A stretch of DNA of 58,969 bases from an uncultured Christensenella sp. (GTDB lineage: Bacteria; Bacillota; Clostridia; Christensenellales; Borkfalkiaceae): positions 1 to 58,969 of the forward strand of contig CAJUHT010000010.1 in assembly GCA_910586035.1 (NCBI GenBank), read 5' to 3'. Made by a program: the position numbers and the translations under genes. The notes under the pieces were generated by a model, which worked only from the letters and a program-made list of their open reading frames with translations, made no database searches and was not told the DNA's origin. Shown here piece after piece: positions 34,719 to 43,757 of this stretch (position 1 is the first letter of the stretch; every line of letters starts with the position of its first letter).

Positions 34719-35022
34719 CTCATCTGTCTGCTAACACAGACATCTTCCCCCTTTGTTAAGGGGGAAGACAAGAAATGCCGTTAAATTTATTGATTATTAC
34801 ACATCCTTGAAACGTCGCATAAACGCCGACACCTTCCCCCTTTACTAAGGAGGAATACAAGAAATAAGGAATAATAAATTTGGAAACGCCGCGACTAACG
34901 TCGCGGCGCATTTTTATAAATACTTAATACCTCACCACTTGCTCTCTCATTAGCTAACGTGCAAGCAATTGTGCCGTACTTTTCCCTTGCTCTCCCCCTT
35001 TGCTAAGCGGAAGGCTCCGCGC

Positions 35023-35201
35023 ACACCCTTGCTCTCCCCCTTTTGTAATAAGGGGGAGAGTGGCGCCGCAGGCGACGAGAGGGGGATAAGGTGATATATT
35101 ACCATATGTAAAGTAAAAGCTTAGTATTTGAATAATTCAAATTATTTAATAAGGTGAAAATACATAACCTCAATATAAATAGGGTATAAAATTACACATC
35201 C
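35023..35201. repeat. Repeat module A, copy 2
   Basis: Same order of elements as copy 1. The small hairpin loop differs (CGCC-GCA-GGCG), and copy 1 carries a 3-nt insertion near its start. Confidence 0.85.
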
Positions 35202-35260
35202 TTGAACTGTCGCTTAAAAGCGACACCTTCCTCCTTTACTAAGGAGGAAGGCAAGAAATA

Positions 35261-35377
35261 TTGAATGAATTTATTGAAAGAACAGAAATAAAAGAAATTT
35301 CACAAGAATATTGGCAAGAAGCAAAAAAAACGCTTGACCGTGAAAATTTTACAGCCAAGCATTTATTAAATTTATAA
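35261..35377 (-). other. Strand note: the adjoining remnant reads on plus
   Basis: Nothing credible reads on the minus strand here apart from the downstream flank of aroA. See the plus-strand remnant over the same interval. Confidence 0.2.
35261..35377 (+). pseudogene. C-terminal gene remnant, about 38 codons
   Basis: An open frame from TTG 35261 to TAA 35377, with hydrophilic coding-like content (EYWQEAKKTLDRENFTAKHL) and AT-rich codons unlike the neighbouring genes. There is no ribosome site; the frame emerges directly from a repeat module. It looks like the 3' end of a gene cut off by repeat insertion. The parent family is not recognised. Confidence 0.4.
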
Positions 35378-35393
35378 AGCCGTATTATCTAAG

Positions 35394-36611
35394 TTATATC
35401 AACCGCTCGATTAAGTTATCAAGCGTTTCAAAGTACTCTTTAAAAGTTTTAGAACACACTTCCGCGTCCTTTATAACTATGCCGTCGGTGCGCAGTCCGC
35501 AAACGGAAAAAGCCATTGCCACGCGGTGGTCGCCAAACGTTTCTATTTCCGCGCCGTGCGGGGCGCAAGGATATATTTTAACGCCGTCCGCCCTCTCCTC
35601 GCAGGGCACGCCCATAGCGGTAAGATTGCGCTTTATCGCCGCTATTCTGTCGCACTCCTGCCCGCGAATATGCGCAACGCCGCAAATTTCGGTTGGCTCT
35701 TTAAGGTACGGCGCAACCGCCGCAAGAGTTAAAGCTTGGTCGGAAAACGCCGACATATCCACTTTGCCGCCCTCGAAATTTTTTAAAAGATTTATAAATT
35801 TGATATCGCCCTGCATCGTGTGCGGCATTACGCCCGCAACGCTTATATCCGCGCCAAGCAATTTATTTACCGCATAAAAGTAACACGCCGCGGAAACGTC
35901 GGGCTCTATATCGTACCTTTTAGCCTTATACCCGCCGCTTACGGTATAAACGCCCCCCACCTTTGCGACGTTTACGCCGAACGACCACATCATATCCAGC
36001 GTCATTTTAACGTAGTCGAGCCCGTGCGCGCCCACCGTGCGCACGCGTAAAGGTTTGCCCGCCAGCACGCCAGCCATTAAGAGGGCGGACAGAAATTGGC
36101 TGGACTTGGTTATATCCACCTTTGCGCAGTCGGCGCACTCAGCCGTGCCGCGAACAATAAAGGGGAAGCAGTTTTCTTCGCCGAAAAACGTAAACTTTGC
36201 GCCAAGACTTTTAAGCGCGGCAATAAGCGCGCCCTGCGGTCTTTTTTGCATCTGTTCGGACGAAGTAATTTTAAATTCGCCGCCGCTCAACGCGCAAATC
36301 GCCGTTAAAAACCTTGCCGCAGTGCCCGCGCTGCCAACGTAAATTTCGCCGCCCGATACGGGCAACTTGCCGCCGCACCCCTTAATTTTTACGGTTGAGC
36401 CGTCCGCTTCCGCGCTTATACCCAAGCTTTTTACGGCATTTAAAAAGGTTGCGCAGTCGTCCGAAAGCTGAGCGTTATACAAAACGCTTTCGCCCTCCGC
36501 CAAAGCCGCCAACAACAGGGCGCGCGCCGTTATGCTTTTAGAGCCGGGCACCCTTACCGCAACGCTTCTATTTTTAATTTTTCCGTAAATGTTTTTTACC
36601 TGATAATCCAT
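35394..36611 (-). CDS. aroA: EPSP synthase (3-phosphoshikimate carboxyvinyltransferase)
   Basis: Penultimate step before chorismate in aromatic amino-acid synthesis. It has 405 residues: VPGSKSITARALLLAALAEG at the N-terminus (S-K substrate contacts), VGSAGTAARFL, the central DITKSSQFLSALLMAG, and the C-terminal KESDRI-equivalent RGQECDRIAA and FGDHRVAMAFSV. It is slightly shorter than the usual 430. It stands alone here without other aro genes, next to the repeat island. Confidence 0.95.
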   Translation of the reverse strand: MDYQVKNIYGKIKNRSVAVRVPGSKSITARALLLAALAEGESVLYNAQLSDDCATFLNAVKSLGISAEADGSTVKIKGCGGKLPVSGGEIYVGSAGTAARFLTAICALSGGEFKITSSEQMQKRPQGALIAALKSLGAKFTFFGEENCFPFIVRGTAECADCAKVDITKSSQFLSALLMAGVLAGKPLRVRTVGAHGLDYVKMTLDMMWSFGVNVAKVGGVYTVSGGYKAKRYDIEPDVSAACYFYAVNKLLGADISVAGVMPHTMQGDIKFINLLKNFEGGKVDMSAFSDQALTLAAVAPYLKEPTEICGVAHIRGQECDRIAAIKRNLTAMGVPCEERADGVKIYPCAPHGAEIETFGDHRVAMAFSVCGLRTDGIVIKDAEVCSKTFKEYFETLDNLIERLI

Positions 36612-36679
36612 AACCGTTTACTTTGGCATTTCCCCGTTTGTATGTAAAAGCCGCCCGCACAAATCCGCAACCGCGCGCT

Positions 36680-37873
36680 TTATTTTCTTCTCCGCAAAAT
36701 GTCGCCCGCGGATAAATTATGGGGGCAGTTTATCGTGTAAATTTCCTGCACGCGCTTGCAGTCGTCAACCTCTTCACCCGCGGAATTTAAAGCCCGCTCA
36801 ACCGTAAAAGATTTGCCGAAGTTTTGCGTAGGCGAAAGCACTTCCAAAGTATCGCCCACCTTAAAACGACCGCGCATTTCAACCTGCGCCTTGCCCTCGC
36901 CGCCGCCCAAAACGTTGGCTATATAGTCGCAATCGCCCTTAGCCTGACTGTCGGAATAGTTTACCGTTTGGTGATTTTCGCCCAGCATATAGGCGGTTGT
37001 ATAGTCGCGGTGCGCCGCCGTAGTAAGCTCGCGCGCGACGGTTTCGTCAAAGCCGCCGTCTAAACACCTGCGGTACGCGTTTATAACAGTGGCGAGGTAA
37101 TACTCGCTCTTCATACGCCCCTCTATTTTAAACGAGCAAACGCCCGCTTCCGCCATTTTGTCGAGATACGCGGACATATTCAAATCTTTACTGTTAAAGA
37201 TATACGTGCCGCGCCCGTCCTCTTCCAAAGCCAGCTCACCGCTGTCCGCGCCCAAATCGCGCTTTTTTACGGCGTAGTTCCACCTGCACGCCTGCACGCA
37301 TTCGCCGCGGTTGGAAGGTCTTGAAGCGAGATAGTCGGATAAAAGACATCTGCCCGAATAGGATATGCACATAGCGCCGTGCACAAACGCTTCAAGCTCC
37401 ATATCGGGAACAAAGTCGTGAATTTCTTTAATCTCGTTTAAAGACAGCTCGCGCGCCAAAATTGCGCGGCTTGCGCCCTGCTCCTTCCAGAATTTTACCG
37501 CGTATTTATTGGTTAAATTGGCTTGCGTGGATATATGTACCGACAAGTCGGGGGCGGCTTTTTTTGCCGCGTAAAACACGCCGCCGTCGGAAATTATAGC
37601 CGCGTCCACACCTATTCGATATAGGTATTTAAAGTAATCGGAAAGCGCGCCAAAATCGGCGTTGCGCGCAAAGATATTTGCCGTAACGTATACTTTTTTG
37701 CCGAGTTTGTGCGCAAATTCAACCGCGCTTTTAAGCTCGTCGGCGTCGAAATTGTCGGCAAACGAGCGCAGAGAAAACGCCTTTCCGCCTATGTAAGCCG
37801 CGTCCGCGCCGAAATAGAACGCCGTTTTCAGTTTGGCATAATTGCCCGCGGGGGCTAAAAGTTCAACCTTCAT
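36680..37873 (-). CDS. U32-family tRNA hydroxylation protein (TrhP-like)
   Basis: A 397-residue 'peptidase U32' protein. The N-terminus VELLAPAGNYAKLKTAFYFGADAAYIGG and the U32 signature EAFVHGAMCISYSGRC are clear, and conserved Cys residues (C166-type, with ECVQAC) fit an Fe-S site. B. subtilis homologues YrrN and YrrO (TrhP) hydroxylate tRNA uridine 34 using prephenate-dependent chemistry. The gene starts 3 bp after an O-methyltransferase that resembles YrrM (TrmR), which methylates that product. The exact paralogue (TrhP1 or TrhP2) cannot be fixed. Confidence 0.88.
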   Translation of the reverse strand: MKVELLAPAGNYAKLKTAFYFGADAAYIGGKAFSLRSFADNFDADELKSAVEFAHKLGKKVYVTANIFARNADFGALSDYFKYLYRIGVDAAIISDGGVFYAAKKAAPDLSVHISTQANLTNKYAVKFWKEQGASRAILARELSLNEIKEIHDFVPDMELEAFVHGAMCISYSGRCLLSDYLASRPSNRGECVQACRWNYAVKKRDLGADSGELALEEDGRGTYIFNSKDLNMSAYLDKMAEAGVCSFKIEGRMKSEYYLATVINAYRRCLDGGFDETVARELTTAAHRDYTTAYMLGENHQTVNYSDSQAKGDCDYIANVLGGGEGKAQVEMRGRFKVGDTLEVLSPTQNFGKSFTVERALNSAGEEVDDCKRVQEIYTINCPHNLSAGDILRRRK

Positions 37874-37876
37874 TCG

Positions 37877-38548
37877 TCAATTCCTCTTTACGCTCATTGC
37901 AAGTCCGTTGCCAATATCCAGAACGGAAGTAGCCAATTGCCCGTCGGAAGTTACCGCTTCGAGATACTCGCGGATATGCTCCACAAGCATTCTGCGCTTT
38001 TTGGGCGTTTCCACCTCGCCGTTCACCCAGCCGTACATAAGCACGTCGTCGGCAAGCAATACGCCGTTTTTCTTTAAAATTCGCTTTAATTCGGGCAAAA
38101 GTTTTATGTATTGCACCTTGGCGCAATCTAAAAATATAAAGTCGTACGCCTCGGTTGCCAGCCCCTTACATATGTCCGCCGCATCACCTGAAAGTAACGT
38201 GCGCCTGCCCTCATATGCGCTTAAATTGGTTTGCGCCGCGCAAAAAAACGCTTGGTCCCGCTCTATTGCCGTAAGGTGCGCGCGGCTACACGTGTTTAAA
38301 AGCGCAAGCGAGGTTATCCCCTCCGCACAGCCCACTTCTAAGATATTTTCGGCGTTTTTAGCGAGGGCGAGGGCAAGGATAAAGTTTAGCGTTTCCTCCG
38401 AAGCGGTGGGCACTTCGCGCTCGTGTGCAGAAATGCGCAGTTGCTCAACTTCGGCGGATACCCGCAATTTGTTAAGCCCCGCCGTCCTGCTCTTTCTCTC
38501 GGGCGCGCTCGTATCGTTGTGCGCGTAATTGAATTTTGTTTCTTCCAT
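37877..38548 (-). CDS. SAM-dependent O-methyltransferase (TrmR/YrrM-like)
   Basis: About 223 residues from ATG 38548 (an ATG at 38590 would give 237; neither has a clear ribosome site). It is a class I methyltransferase with the SAM motif ILEVGCAEGITSLALL, LTAIERDQAF and FIFLDCAKVQY, typical of the O-methyltransferase 3 family. Placed directly upstream of a U32 gene, it matches the YrrM-YrrN-YrrO arrangement, where it forms 5-methoxyuridine at tRNA position 34. Small-molecule O-methylation is the alternative. LFLDC rather than LFIDA at the acid position is a minor variation. Confidence 0.82.
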   Translation of the reverse strand: MEETKFNYAHNDTSAPERKSRTAGLNKLRVSAEVEQLRISAHEREVPTASEETLNFILALALAKNAENILEVGCAEGITSLALLNTCSRAHLTAIERDQAFFCAAQTNLSAYEGRRTLLSGDAADICKGLATEAYDFIFLDCAKVQYIKLLPELKRILKKNGVLLADDVLMYGWVNGEVETPKKRRMLVEHIREYLEAVTSDGQLATSVLDIGNGLAMSVKRN

Positions 38549-38740
38549 ATAGTTTAAATATCCGCCGCAGAAAATCGGCGATACTTCCATTGCTTTAAAA
38601 ATTTTTAAGGCGCAATTTTACCTGAATAAAGTTTTAAATAATAATACCAAAACGCTCGTATGAATTTATTTAGCCAATTAAGCGGCTTTATAACCGCAAC
38701 AACTGACGCAAAGCCAATTACCGTCAAACAATTTCGTCTT

Positions 38741-40747
38741 TTAAAGCTCTACCACCACGGGCACTACCATTGGCGACTGCTTGGTCTTTTTGGAAAGATA
38801 GTTGCGCAGAGCGCGCTTTATAACGCGTTTAAGCTCGTCCACCGTTCCCACGGACAAATCGTACCCCGAAATAGCGCGGTTTATTACCTCGCGCATTTCC
38901 CTGTTGTAGTCGTGGTGGAAATCGAACACAAACCCGCGGGAATTTATGGCGGGCTCGCCTATTACCTCCCCTCCCGATACGGCTACCGACACAATGAATA
39001 GCCCCTCGGCGGCAAGCTGGCGCCTGTCCTGCATAACCACCGAAGCTTTTTCGTCCTCTATCCCCTCGCCGTCAATCAGGCGCGAGCCGGAAGGCACGTC
39101 GGCAAGCCTCTTTATATATTTGGAAGTTACTTCCAGACAGTTGCCTATGTCCGCAATGAATACGTCGCGCTCGTTCATACCCAAGCTTTGGGCAAGTTGC
39201 GAGTGCTTTTTAAGATGACGGTATTCTCCGTGCACGGGAACGAAAAATTTGGGCTTTAACAGCGTGTGCATCATTTTATGCTCTTCCTGACAGGCGTGCC
39301 CCGAAACGTGAATTTTTTCAAGACTTTCGTAAACGACGTCCGCGCCCAGATGGTAAAGCTTGTTTATAACGCTGTAAATTCCGCGCTCGTTACCGGGAAT
39401 GGGCGAAGCGGAAATTATGATAGTATCGTTTGCGCCCACTGTTATGGCGGGGTTTTCGCCGTTGGACATACGAGTTAAAGCACTCATAGGCTCGCCCTGA
39501 CTGCCAGTGCATACAATGACAAGCTCGTCGTCGCGCAGGTTTTTAGTCTTGGTTATATCTACAAGCACGCCTTCGGGCAGCGACATTTCGCCAATCTTTT
39601 CCGCCGCCTCCACCACGTTTAGCATACTTCTGCCGTTTAGGGCAACCTTGCGCTTATACCTTGCCGCAAGGTCTATAATCTGTTGCAGACGGTGCACGTT
39701 GGAGGCAAAGGTTGCAATAATCAGCCTGCGGGCGGAGTTTTCGGCAAAAAGCCTGTCCAACGTTTCCGCCACTACCGCCTCGCTCATAGTATATCCCTGC
39801 CGCTCGATATTCGTGCTCTCGCCCATATACAACAGCACGCCCCTGCCGCCGATATCGGCAATCGATTTAAGGTCGATAGGCTCGCCCGCGACGGGCGTTA
39901 AATCTATCTTAAAGTCGCCGCTGTGGAAAATTACGCCCTGCGGGGTGTGTATGCAGAGGGCTACCGCCCCCGCAATCGAGTGGTTTACGTTGATAAACTC
40001 CACTTTAAAACAGCCCGCCTGATAGCTTTCGCCGGGGGAAACGACCTTTTCCTTTACGTTATTTAAGCGGTGTTCCCTTAGTTTGTTGTCCACAAGCGCA
40101 AGCGTGAGCTTGGTTGCCACAACGGGCACGTCCGCCTCCTTTAAAAGGTACGGAACGCCGCCTATATGGTCCTCGTGCCCGTGCGTTAAAAACAGCGCGC
40201 GAAGCTTCTTTTTATTCTCTACAAGATAGGTAATATCGGGCGCGACAAGGTCGATGCCCGGCGTTTCCTCGGTGGGGAAAATTATGCCCGCGTCGATAAT
40301 AATGATATCGTCGCCGCACTCCAACGCCGTCATATTCTTGCCAATTTCGCCCACGCCGCCCAAAAATATTATTTTTACTGCGTTTTTGGAGGACTTGCGC
40401 TGATTGCCCCTGTCGGACTTTGCCCTGCGCTCGTTGCGGAAGGGCTCCTGAGCGGACTTCTTGCCCTTGCTCTCGTTGAGGAAGGGCTCCTGCACGGACT
40501 TCTTGCCCTTGCCCTCGTTGCGCTTTAACTGCGCCGCAGGTCTTTCAACGGCGGTGTTTTCGGGCGAGCCGCCGCGGCGCGCGGCGCCTTTCTTTCCGCC
40601 TTGCCTTGCTTCCCTTTCGCCCTTTACCGCTTCGTCCTTACGGCGGCGGGGCTTAAAACTCTTTGCACCCTCGTCTTCCGCGCGCGGCTTGGCGCGCTTT
40701 TCTCGCGGTTTCCTGTCCGCGCGTTCGTTTTTCTTTTCTCTTTCCAT
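38741..40747 (-). CDS. rnj: Ribonuclease J with long basic N-terminal extension
   Basis: A 668-residue metallo-beta-lactamase/beta-CASP ribonuclease of the RNA degradosome. Residues 1-122 are a Lys/Arg/Glu-rich, probably disordered extension with a tandem 14-residue repeat (NEGKGKKSVQEPFL at 77-90, NESKGKKSAQEPFR at 91-104). The catalytic core starts at about 123, with LTHGHEDHIGG (zinc ligands H189, H191, D193, H194), SGHACQEEHKMM and FVPVHGEYRHL. The C-terminal domain is complete. Standard RNase J has about 555 residues. The ATG at 40747 follows AAGGAAAT. The extension probably binds RNA or partners (inference). Confidence 0.95.
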   Translation of the reverse strand: MEREKKNERADRKPREKRAKPRAEDEGAKSFKPRRRKDEAVKGEREARQGGKKGAARRGGSPENTAVERPAAQLKRNEGKGKKSVQEPFLNESKGKKSAQEPFRNERRAKSDRGNQRKSSKNAVKIIFLGGVGEIGKNMTALECGDDIIIIDAGIIFPTEETPGIDLVAPDITYLVENKKKLRALFLTHGHEDHIGGVPYLLKEADVPVVATKLTLALVDNKLREHRLNNVKEKVVSPGESYQAGCFKVEFINVNHSIAGAVALCIHTPQGVIFHSGDFKIDLTPVAGEPIDLKSIADIGGRGVLLYMGESTNIERQGYTMSEAVVAETLDRLFAENSARRLIIATFASNVHRLQQIIDLAARYKRKVALNGRSMLNVVEAAEKIGEMSLPEGVLVDITKTKNLRDDELVIVCTGSQGEPMSALTRMSNGENPAITVGANDTIIISASPIPGNERGIYSVINKLYHLGADVVYESLEKIHVSGHACQEEHKMMHTLLKPKFFVPVHGEYRHLKKHSQLAQSLGMNERDVFIADIGNCLEVTSKYIKRLADVPSGSRLIDGEGIEDEKASVVMQDRRQLAAEGLFIVSVAVSGGEVIGEPAINSRGFVFDFHHDYNREMREVINRAISGYDLSVGTVDELKRVIKRALRNYLSKKTKQSPMVVPVVVEL

Positions 40748-40802
40748 CGTTACATTTCCTTAAATTATTGCCGCCGACCGCGCGGCACGGATAATACAAA
40801 CA

Positions 40803-40831
40803 AAAGGGGGGTTCTAAATTAACCCCCTTTT
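40803..40831 (-). terminator. Terminator after the repeat-protein gene
   Basis: On the minus strand AAAAAGGGGG and CCCCCCTTTT flank a 10-12-nt AT-rich loop, ending TTTTGTTTG. Confidence 0.75.
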
Positions 40832-40857
40832 TATCTTACGTAAAACAATTCGGTCGT

Positions 40858-43431
40858 TTACTTGTTCTTGCTTACGTCCTTTACAAGACCGTCGTCGATA
40901 AGCTCTTCCATAGTCTCGTAAGGATACATAGCGGCGTAGTCGCGCTCGGCAATATTATGCTTTTCGCCGTTGCGCCTTGCCAGCATTTCGTCTATCAGCC
41001 TTATAGCCTTTTTAACGCCCAGCGGGCTCTTGATTTTAACCATCATAGGCGTGCCGTGCATCGACTTGTTGTCGGATACGTCAACCTGATGGTATACGGA
41101 TACGGCAAACTCGTTGGGGTCGAGCGCGAGATACAGGCACAGCGTCTTGCCGCGGATTTTAAACCTTGCAATGGTTTCCCTGCCCTTGTTGAAACGTTCG
41201 CTTCCCCAGGCAACGTTGGAGTTTACCTTTTTATAGGAGAGCAAAGCCGTTTTAACTCTGCCGTAATACTGTTTCTGTTCGTCCGTTCCCTGAATGATTC
41301 TTGCAATGAACGAGCGGTTGTACTTCATCATATTGGCAAAGTCGACGCCGCCCGATATGCCGTCGGGCATTATTTCGCCCTCGGAAAGATTTTCGTCGAT
41401 GTCGGCGACCATATCGTCGTCCTCGTCAACCTCTTCTTCCTCCTCGGCTTCTTCGGTTTCAACCTCTTCGGTAGCCGCTTGAACGGGTTCTTCTTCAACG
41501 GTTTCTTCGGGTTCTTCTTCAACCTCTTCTTCCGCTTGCTCTTCGGCAAGCTCCTCGCCCACCAAATCGCTTACGGTTACAAGCTCTTCCTCGGGCTGGG
41601 CTTCCTCAACGTACGTGGTATTTTCCGCCGCGCCCGCCGCAACGACAACTCCGCTTAAAAGCATAGCCTTTATTTCGGCTATATCGCTATCGATTTTATC
41701 GAATCTCTTGCCGTACTCTTCCTTGATGTCGGAAATGTCGCCCTCGATTTTGGAGTATCTCTCTATGCTGTCCTTTGCAATCTCTTCGGTGATATTGTCG
41801 GTTATGCGCGTAAGTCCGTCGTCGTCTATAACTATGTCGTAGTCGGAATTTTCCTGACTTTCAACAAGCCTTTCGCTTACAGAATAAGCAATACCGTCGC
41901 TGTCGATTACGGGAGTTGCGGGAAGCGCGGGAATTATGCCCGCAACAACCTTGTCGGCAATGTCCGCGCTGTCTATTTCGGGCATATAGTTGGAAAGTAT
42001 CGCCGCGGCTTTATCCGCAAGCACGTCCTCGTTTATGTCCGCGTTTACTGAAAGCTTATCGGATATAGCGCGGGCAAGCTCGTCCGCGTCGATATCCTCG
42101 GCGGAAGCGGTAGCCATAAACGCGGGGTTGAGTTTTTCCGCAACCGCCGCGGCAAGCACGTCGTAGTCGAGCTTGCTTTCAACGGCTTTGGCAAGCGAGT
42201 CGCAACCGTCGTCGTCAACGGTAATTTCAAACTGTTCGGGGGAAATGCTTCCCACGCGCTTGGCAACGCAGTCGGCAATTTCGTCGGAATCTATTGCGTC
42301 GGAAAGGTTTTTGACAACCGCCGCGGCAATCAGCTCGTCGGAAAGCGAGAAGTTCAAGCGGGAAGCGATGTCCTCCGCAAGAGCCTGCTCGTCAAGATTG
42401 GCTTCATACGCAGCGGGGAGCGCTTCGGCTGTTTCCTCTCTCTCTTTAAGTCTTTCGGCAACGGCTTCCGCCAGCCTTTCCTCGTTTACCGCTTCGGAAG
42501 GCTCGTATGCGGGAATGGCGATTTTATCGGCAACCTTGCGCGAAAGTTCTTCCACGTCGAGGTCTACCGAATCAGCCTGCACAGCCGTCTGGGGAACGAT
42601 AATTTGCTCGGCGACGCGCGCCGCTATATAGTCGGGAGATACCGCCTCCTGCACGGATACGGCTTCGGCAACCTTGGAAGCGAGCAGGTCGTAATCGATT
42701 TCCGCCTGCACCGAAAGGGGCTCGCCGACGGGTTCCGCAGTGGCGTACGCCGTTTCGGACGCCGCGGACGAAGCGAATGCGGGAATTTTTTCCAATACTT
42801 TATTTGCAATTTCGTCGTAGTCGACTTCCTCGGCAATCGCCTGAGGAATATAAATTCTCTTTGCCACGGAGTATCCGAGGTCGTCGTAGTCTACCGTAAG
42901 TGGAGGCATTTTCTCGGTAACTTTCTGCGCGAGTACGTCGTAGTCCACCTCTTCGGCAATCGCCTGCGGAACGTAAAGGCGCTTTGCCACGGCGTATCCC
43001 AGCGCGTCGTAATCGAGAGGCGCGGAGCCGAGCTTGTCCGCAAGCGTTTCTGCGTCGACAGCCGCCACGCCCGATTCGGGTATGATAATTTTTGCAGCAA
43101 CGCGGGAAGCGAGGTCGTCGACGTCGATATCCGCGCGGGCGGTTACGGGCTCGCCGAGCGCGCCCCTTGCCGCAACCTGTTCGGGAAGTTTGGAAAGCGT
43201 TCTCGAAAGCGCGGTGAACAGACCTTCAATCTGCGCCGACACGTAGGAAATTTCCTTTTTGAGCGTTGCGTTCTCCTCGGTAAGTTTACGGATAACCGCG
43301 GCGCTTGCAACGTCGCCGCCGCCCTTTACAATGCGCGCTTCGAGGGACGCAACCTGCCTTGTAAGCTGTTCCACCCTCGTTAAAACTATATCCGCCTTGG
43401 TAAATCCCTTGCCGTTTTTGTTATCACTCAT
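40858..43431 (-). CDS. Large repeat protein, degenerate D-x-D-x-L-A helices
   Basis: An 857-residue protein with no known function I can assign. Residues 13-80 form a predicted coiled coil (VEQLTRQVASLEARI). From about 100 to 560 there are some 18-20 degenerate units of 16-30 residues with the core D-[YAS]-D-x-[LI]-A-x-x-V-A-x-[KR]-[LI]. The best copies are DYDALGYAVAKRLYVPQA and DYDDLGYSVAKRIYIPQA. An acidic stretch (about 600-690, EEEVEEEPEE type) leads to a conserved-looking C-terminal domain (about 700-857) with YNRSFIARIIQ, ALLSYKKVNS and IRGKTLCLYLALDP. I recall similar C-terminal domains in other gut clostridial hypotheticals (recollection). It has its own promoter, a GAGGTG ribosome site and a terminator. 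Confidence 0.9.
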   Translation of the reverse strand: MSDNKNGKGFTKADIVLTRVEQLTRQVASLEARIVKGGGDVASAAVIRKLTEENATLKKEISYVSAQIEGLFTALSRTLSKLPEQVAARGALGEPVTARADIDVDDLASRVAAKIIIPESGVAAVDAETLADKLGSAPLDYDALGYAVAKRLYVPQAIAEEVDYDVLAQKVTEKMPPLTVDYDDLGYSVAKRIYIPQAIAEEVDYDEIANKVLEKIPAFASSAASETAYATAEPVGEPLSVQAEIDYDLLASKVAEAVSVQEAVSPDYIAARVAEQIIVPQTAVQADSVDLDVEELSRKVADKIAIPAYEPSEAVNEERLAEAVAERLKEREETAEALPAAYEANLDEQALAEDIASRLNFSLSDELIAAAVVKNLSDAIDSDEIADCVAKRVGSISPEQFEITVDDDGCDSLAKAVESKLDYDVLAAAVAEKLNPAFMATASAEDIDADELARAISDKLSVNADINEDVLADKAAAILSNYMPEIDSADIADKVVAGIIPALPATPVIDSDGIAYSVSERLVESQENSDYDIVIDDDGLTRITDNITEEIAKDSIERYSKIEGDISDIKEEYGKRFDKIDSDIAEIKAMLLSGVVVAAGAAENTTYVEEAQPEEELVTVSDLVGEELAEEQAEEEVEEEPEETVEEEPVQAATEEVETEEAEEEEEVDEDDDMVADIDENLSEGEIMPDGISGGVDFANMMKYNRSFIARIIQGTDEQKQYYGRVKTALLSYKKVNSNVAWGSERFNKGRETIARFKIRGKTLCLYLALDPNEFAVSVYHQVDVSDNKSMHGTPMMVKIKSPLGVKKAIRLIDEMLARRNGEKHNIAERDYAAMYPYETMEELIDDGLVKDVSKNK

Positions 43432-43574
43432 AACACACCTCGTTCTTTTTCACTTCCGTACCCCGAAAAAACGGTTACGCGAACCTGAAAACGCGTAAAT
43501 TTTACCGCCGTATCCCGTTATTCGCGGGATATATGCGCACCAATTTACCGCCGTCAAATACATATCCGCTATTT

Positions 43575-43603
43575 AGTTTACACCAATTTTGCGCAATTGT
43601 AAA
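43575..43603 (-). promoter_or_regulatory. Sigma-A promoter of the repeat-protein gene
   Basis: Minus strand TTTACA (43603-43598), 17-bp spacer, TAAACT (43580-43575). Confidence 0.5.
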
Positions 43604-43728
43604 TATAATTAAGGGGTTTTTTTGTCTTTTTAAAGAAATTTTTTACTTTTTGTTTCCGCGCGCGCCCGCGCAAACCGTTTCCGTTTTATCATTTTTTATT
43701 CAAAATTTTAATTTATTATGCAAAATGC

Positions 43729-43757
43729 TTGTATATTTTTGCGTTTAGGTGTATAAT
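43729..43757 (+). promoter_or_regulatory. Sigma-A promoter of serC-serA
   Basis: TTGTAT (43729-43734), 17-bp spacer, TATAAT (43752-43757). Confidence 0.75.

Larger units (their letters stand above)
34400..35260. repeat. AT-rich mosaic repeat island without genes
   Basis: About 860 bp with no credible gene. It holds two near-identical copies of a module of about 178 bp (34541-34718 and 35023-35201), a partial third (near 34986), and three copies of a second module of about 65 bp carrying two hairpins (34713-34776, 34799-34865 and 35194-35259). A GC hairpin near 34887-34910 (CGCCGCGA / TCGCGGCG) lies between. Stems covary between copies, as detailed in the findings. The layout resembles nested MITE-like or intergenic palindromic elements. 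Confidence 0.75.

Noticed and set aside
35261..35377. Minus-strand gene over the remnant
   Set aside because: No credible minus-strand frame or ribosome site is present; only the plus-strand remnant has coding-like content.
34400..35393. CRISPR array in the repeat island
   Set aside because: Repeats are long, few and carry internal hairpins of different kinds; there is no regular spacer pattern and no cas gene.
40957..43383. Long plus-strand open frames opposite the repeat protein
   Set aside because: They mirror the biased codons of the minus-strand gene and lack ribosome sites. The same applies to long frames opposite smc, pyrG, serC and purA.
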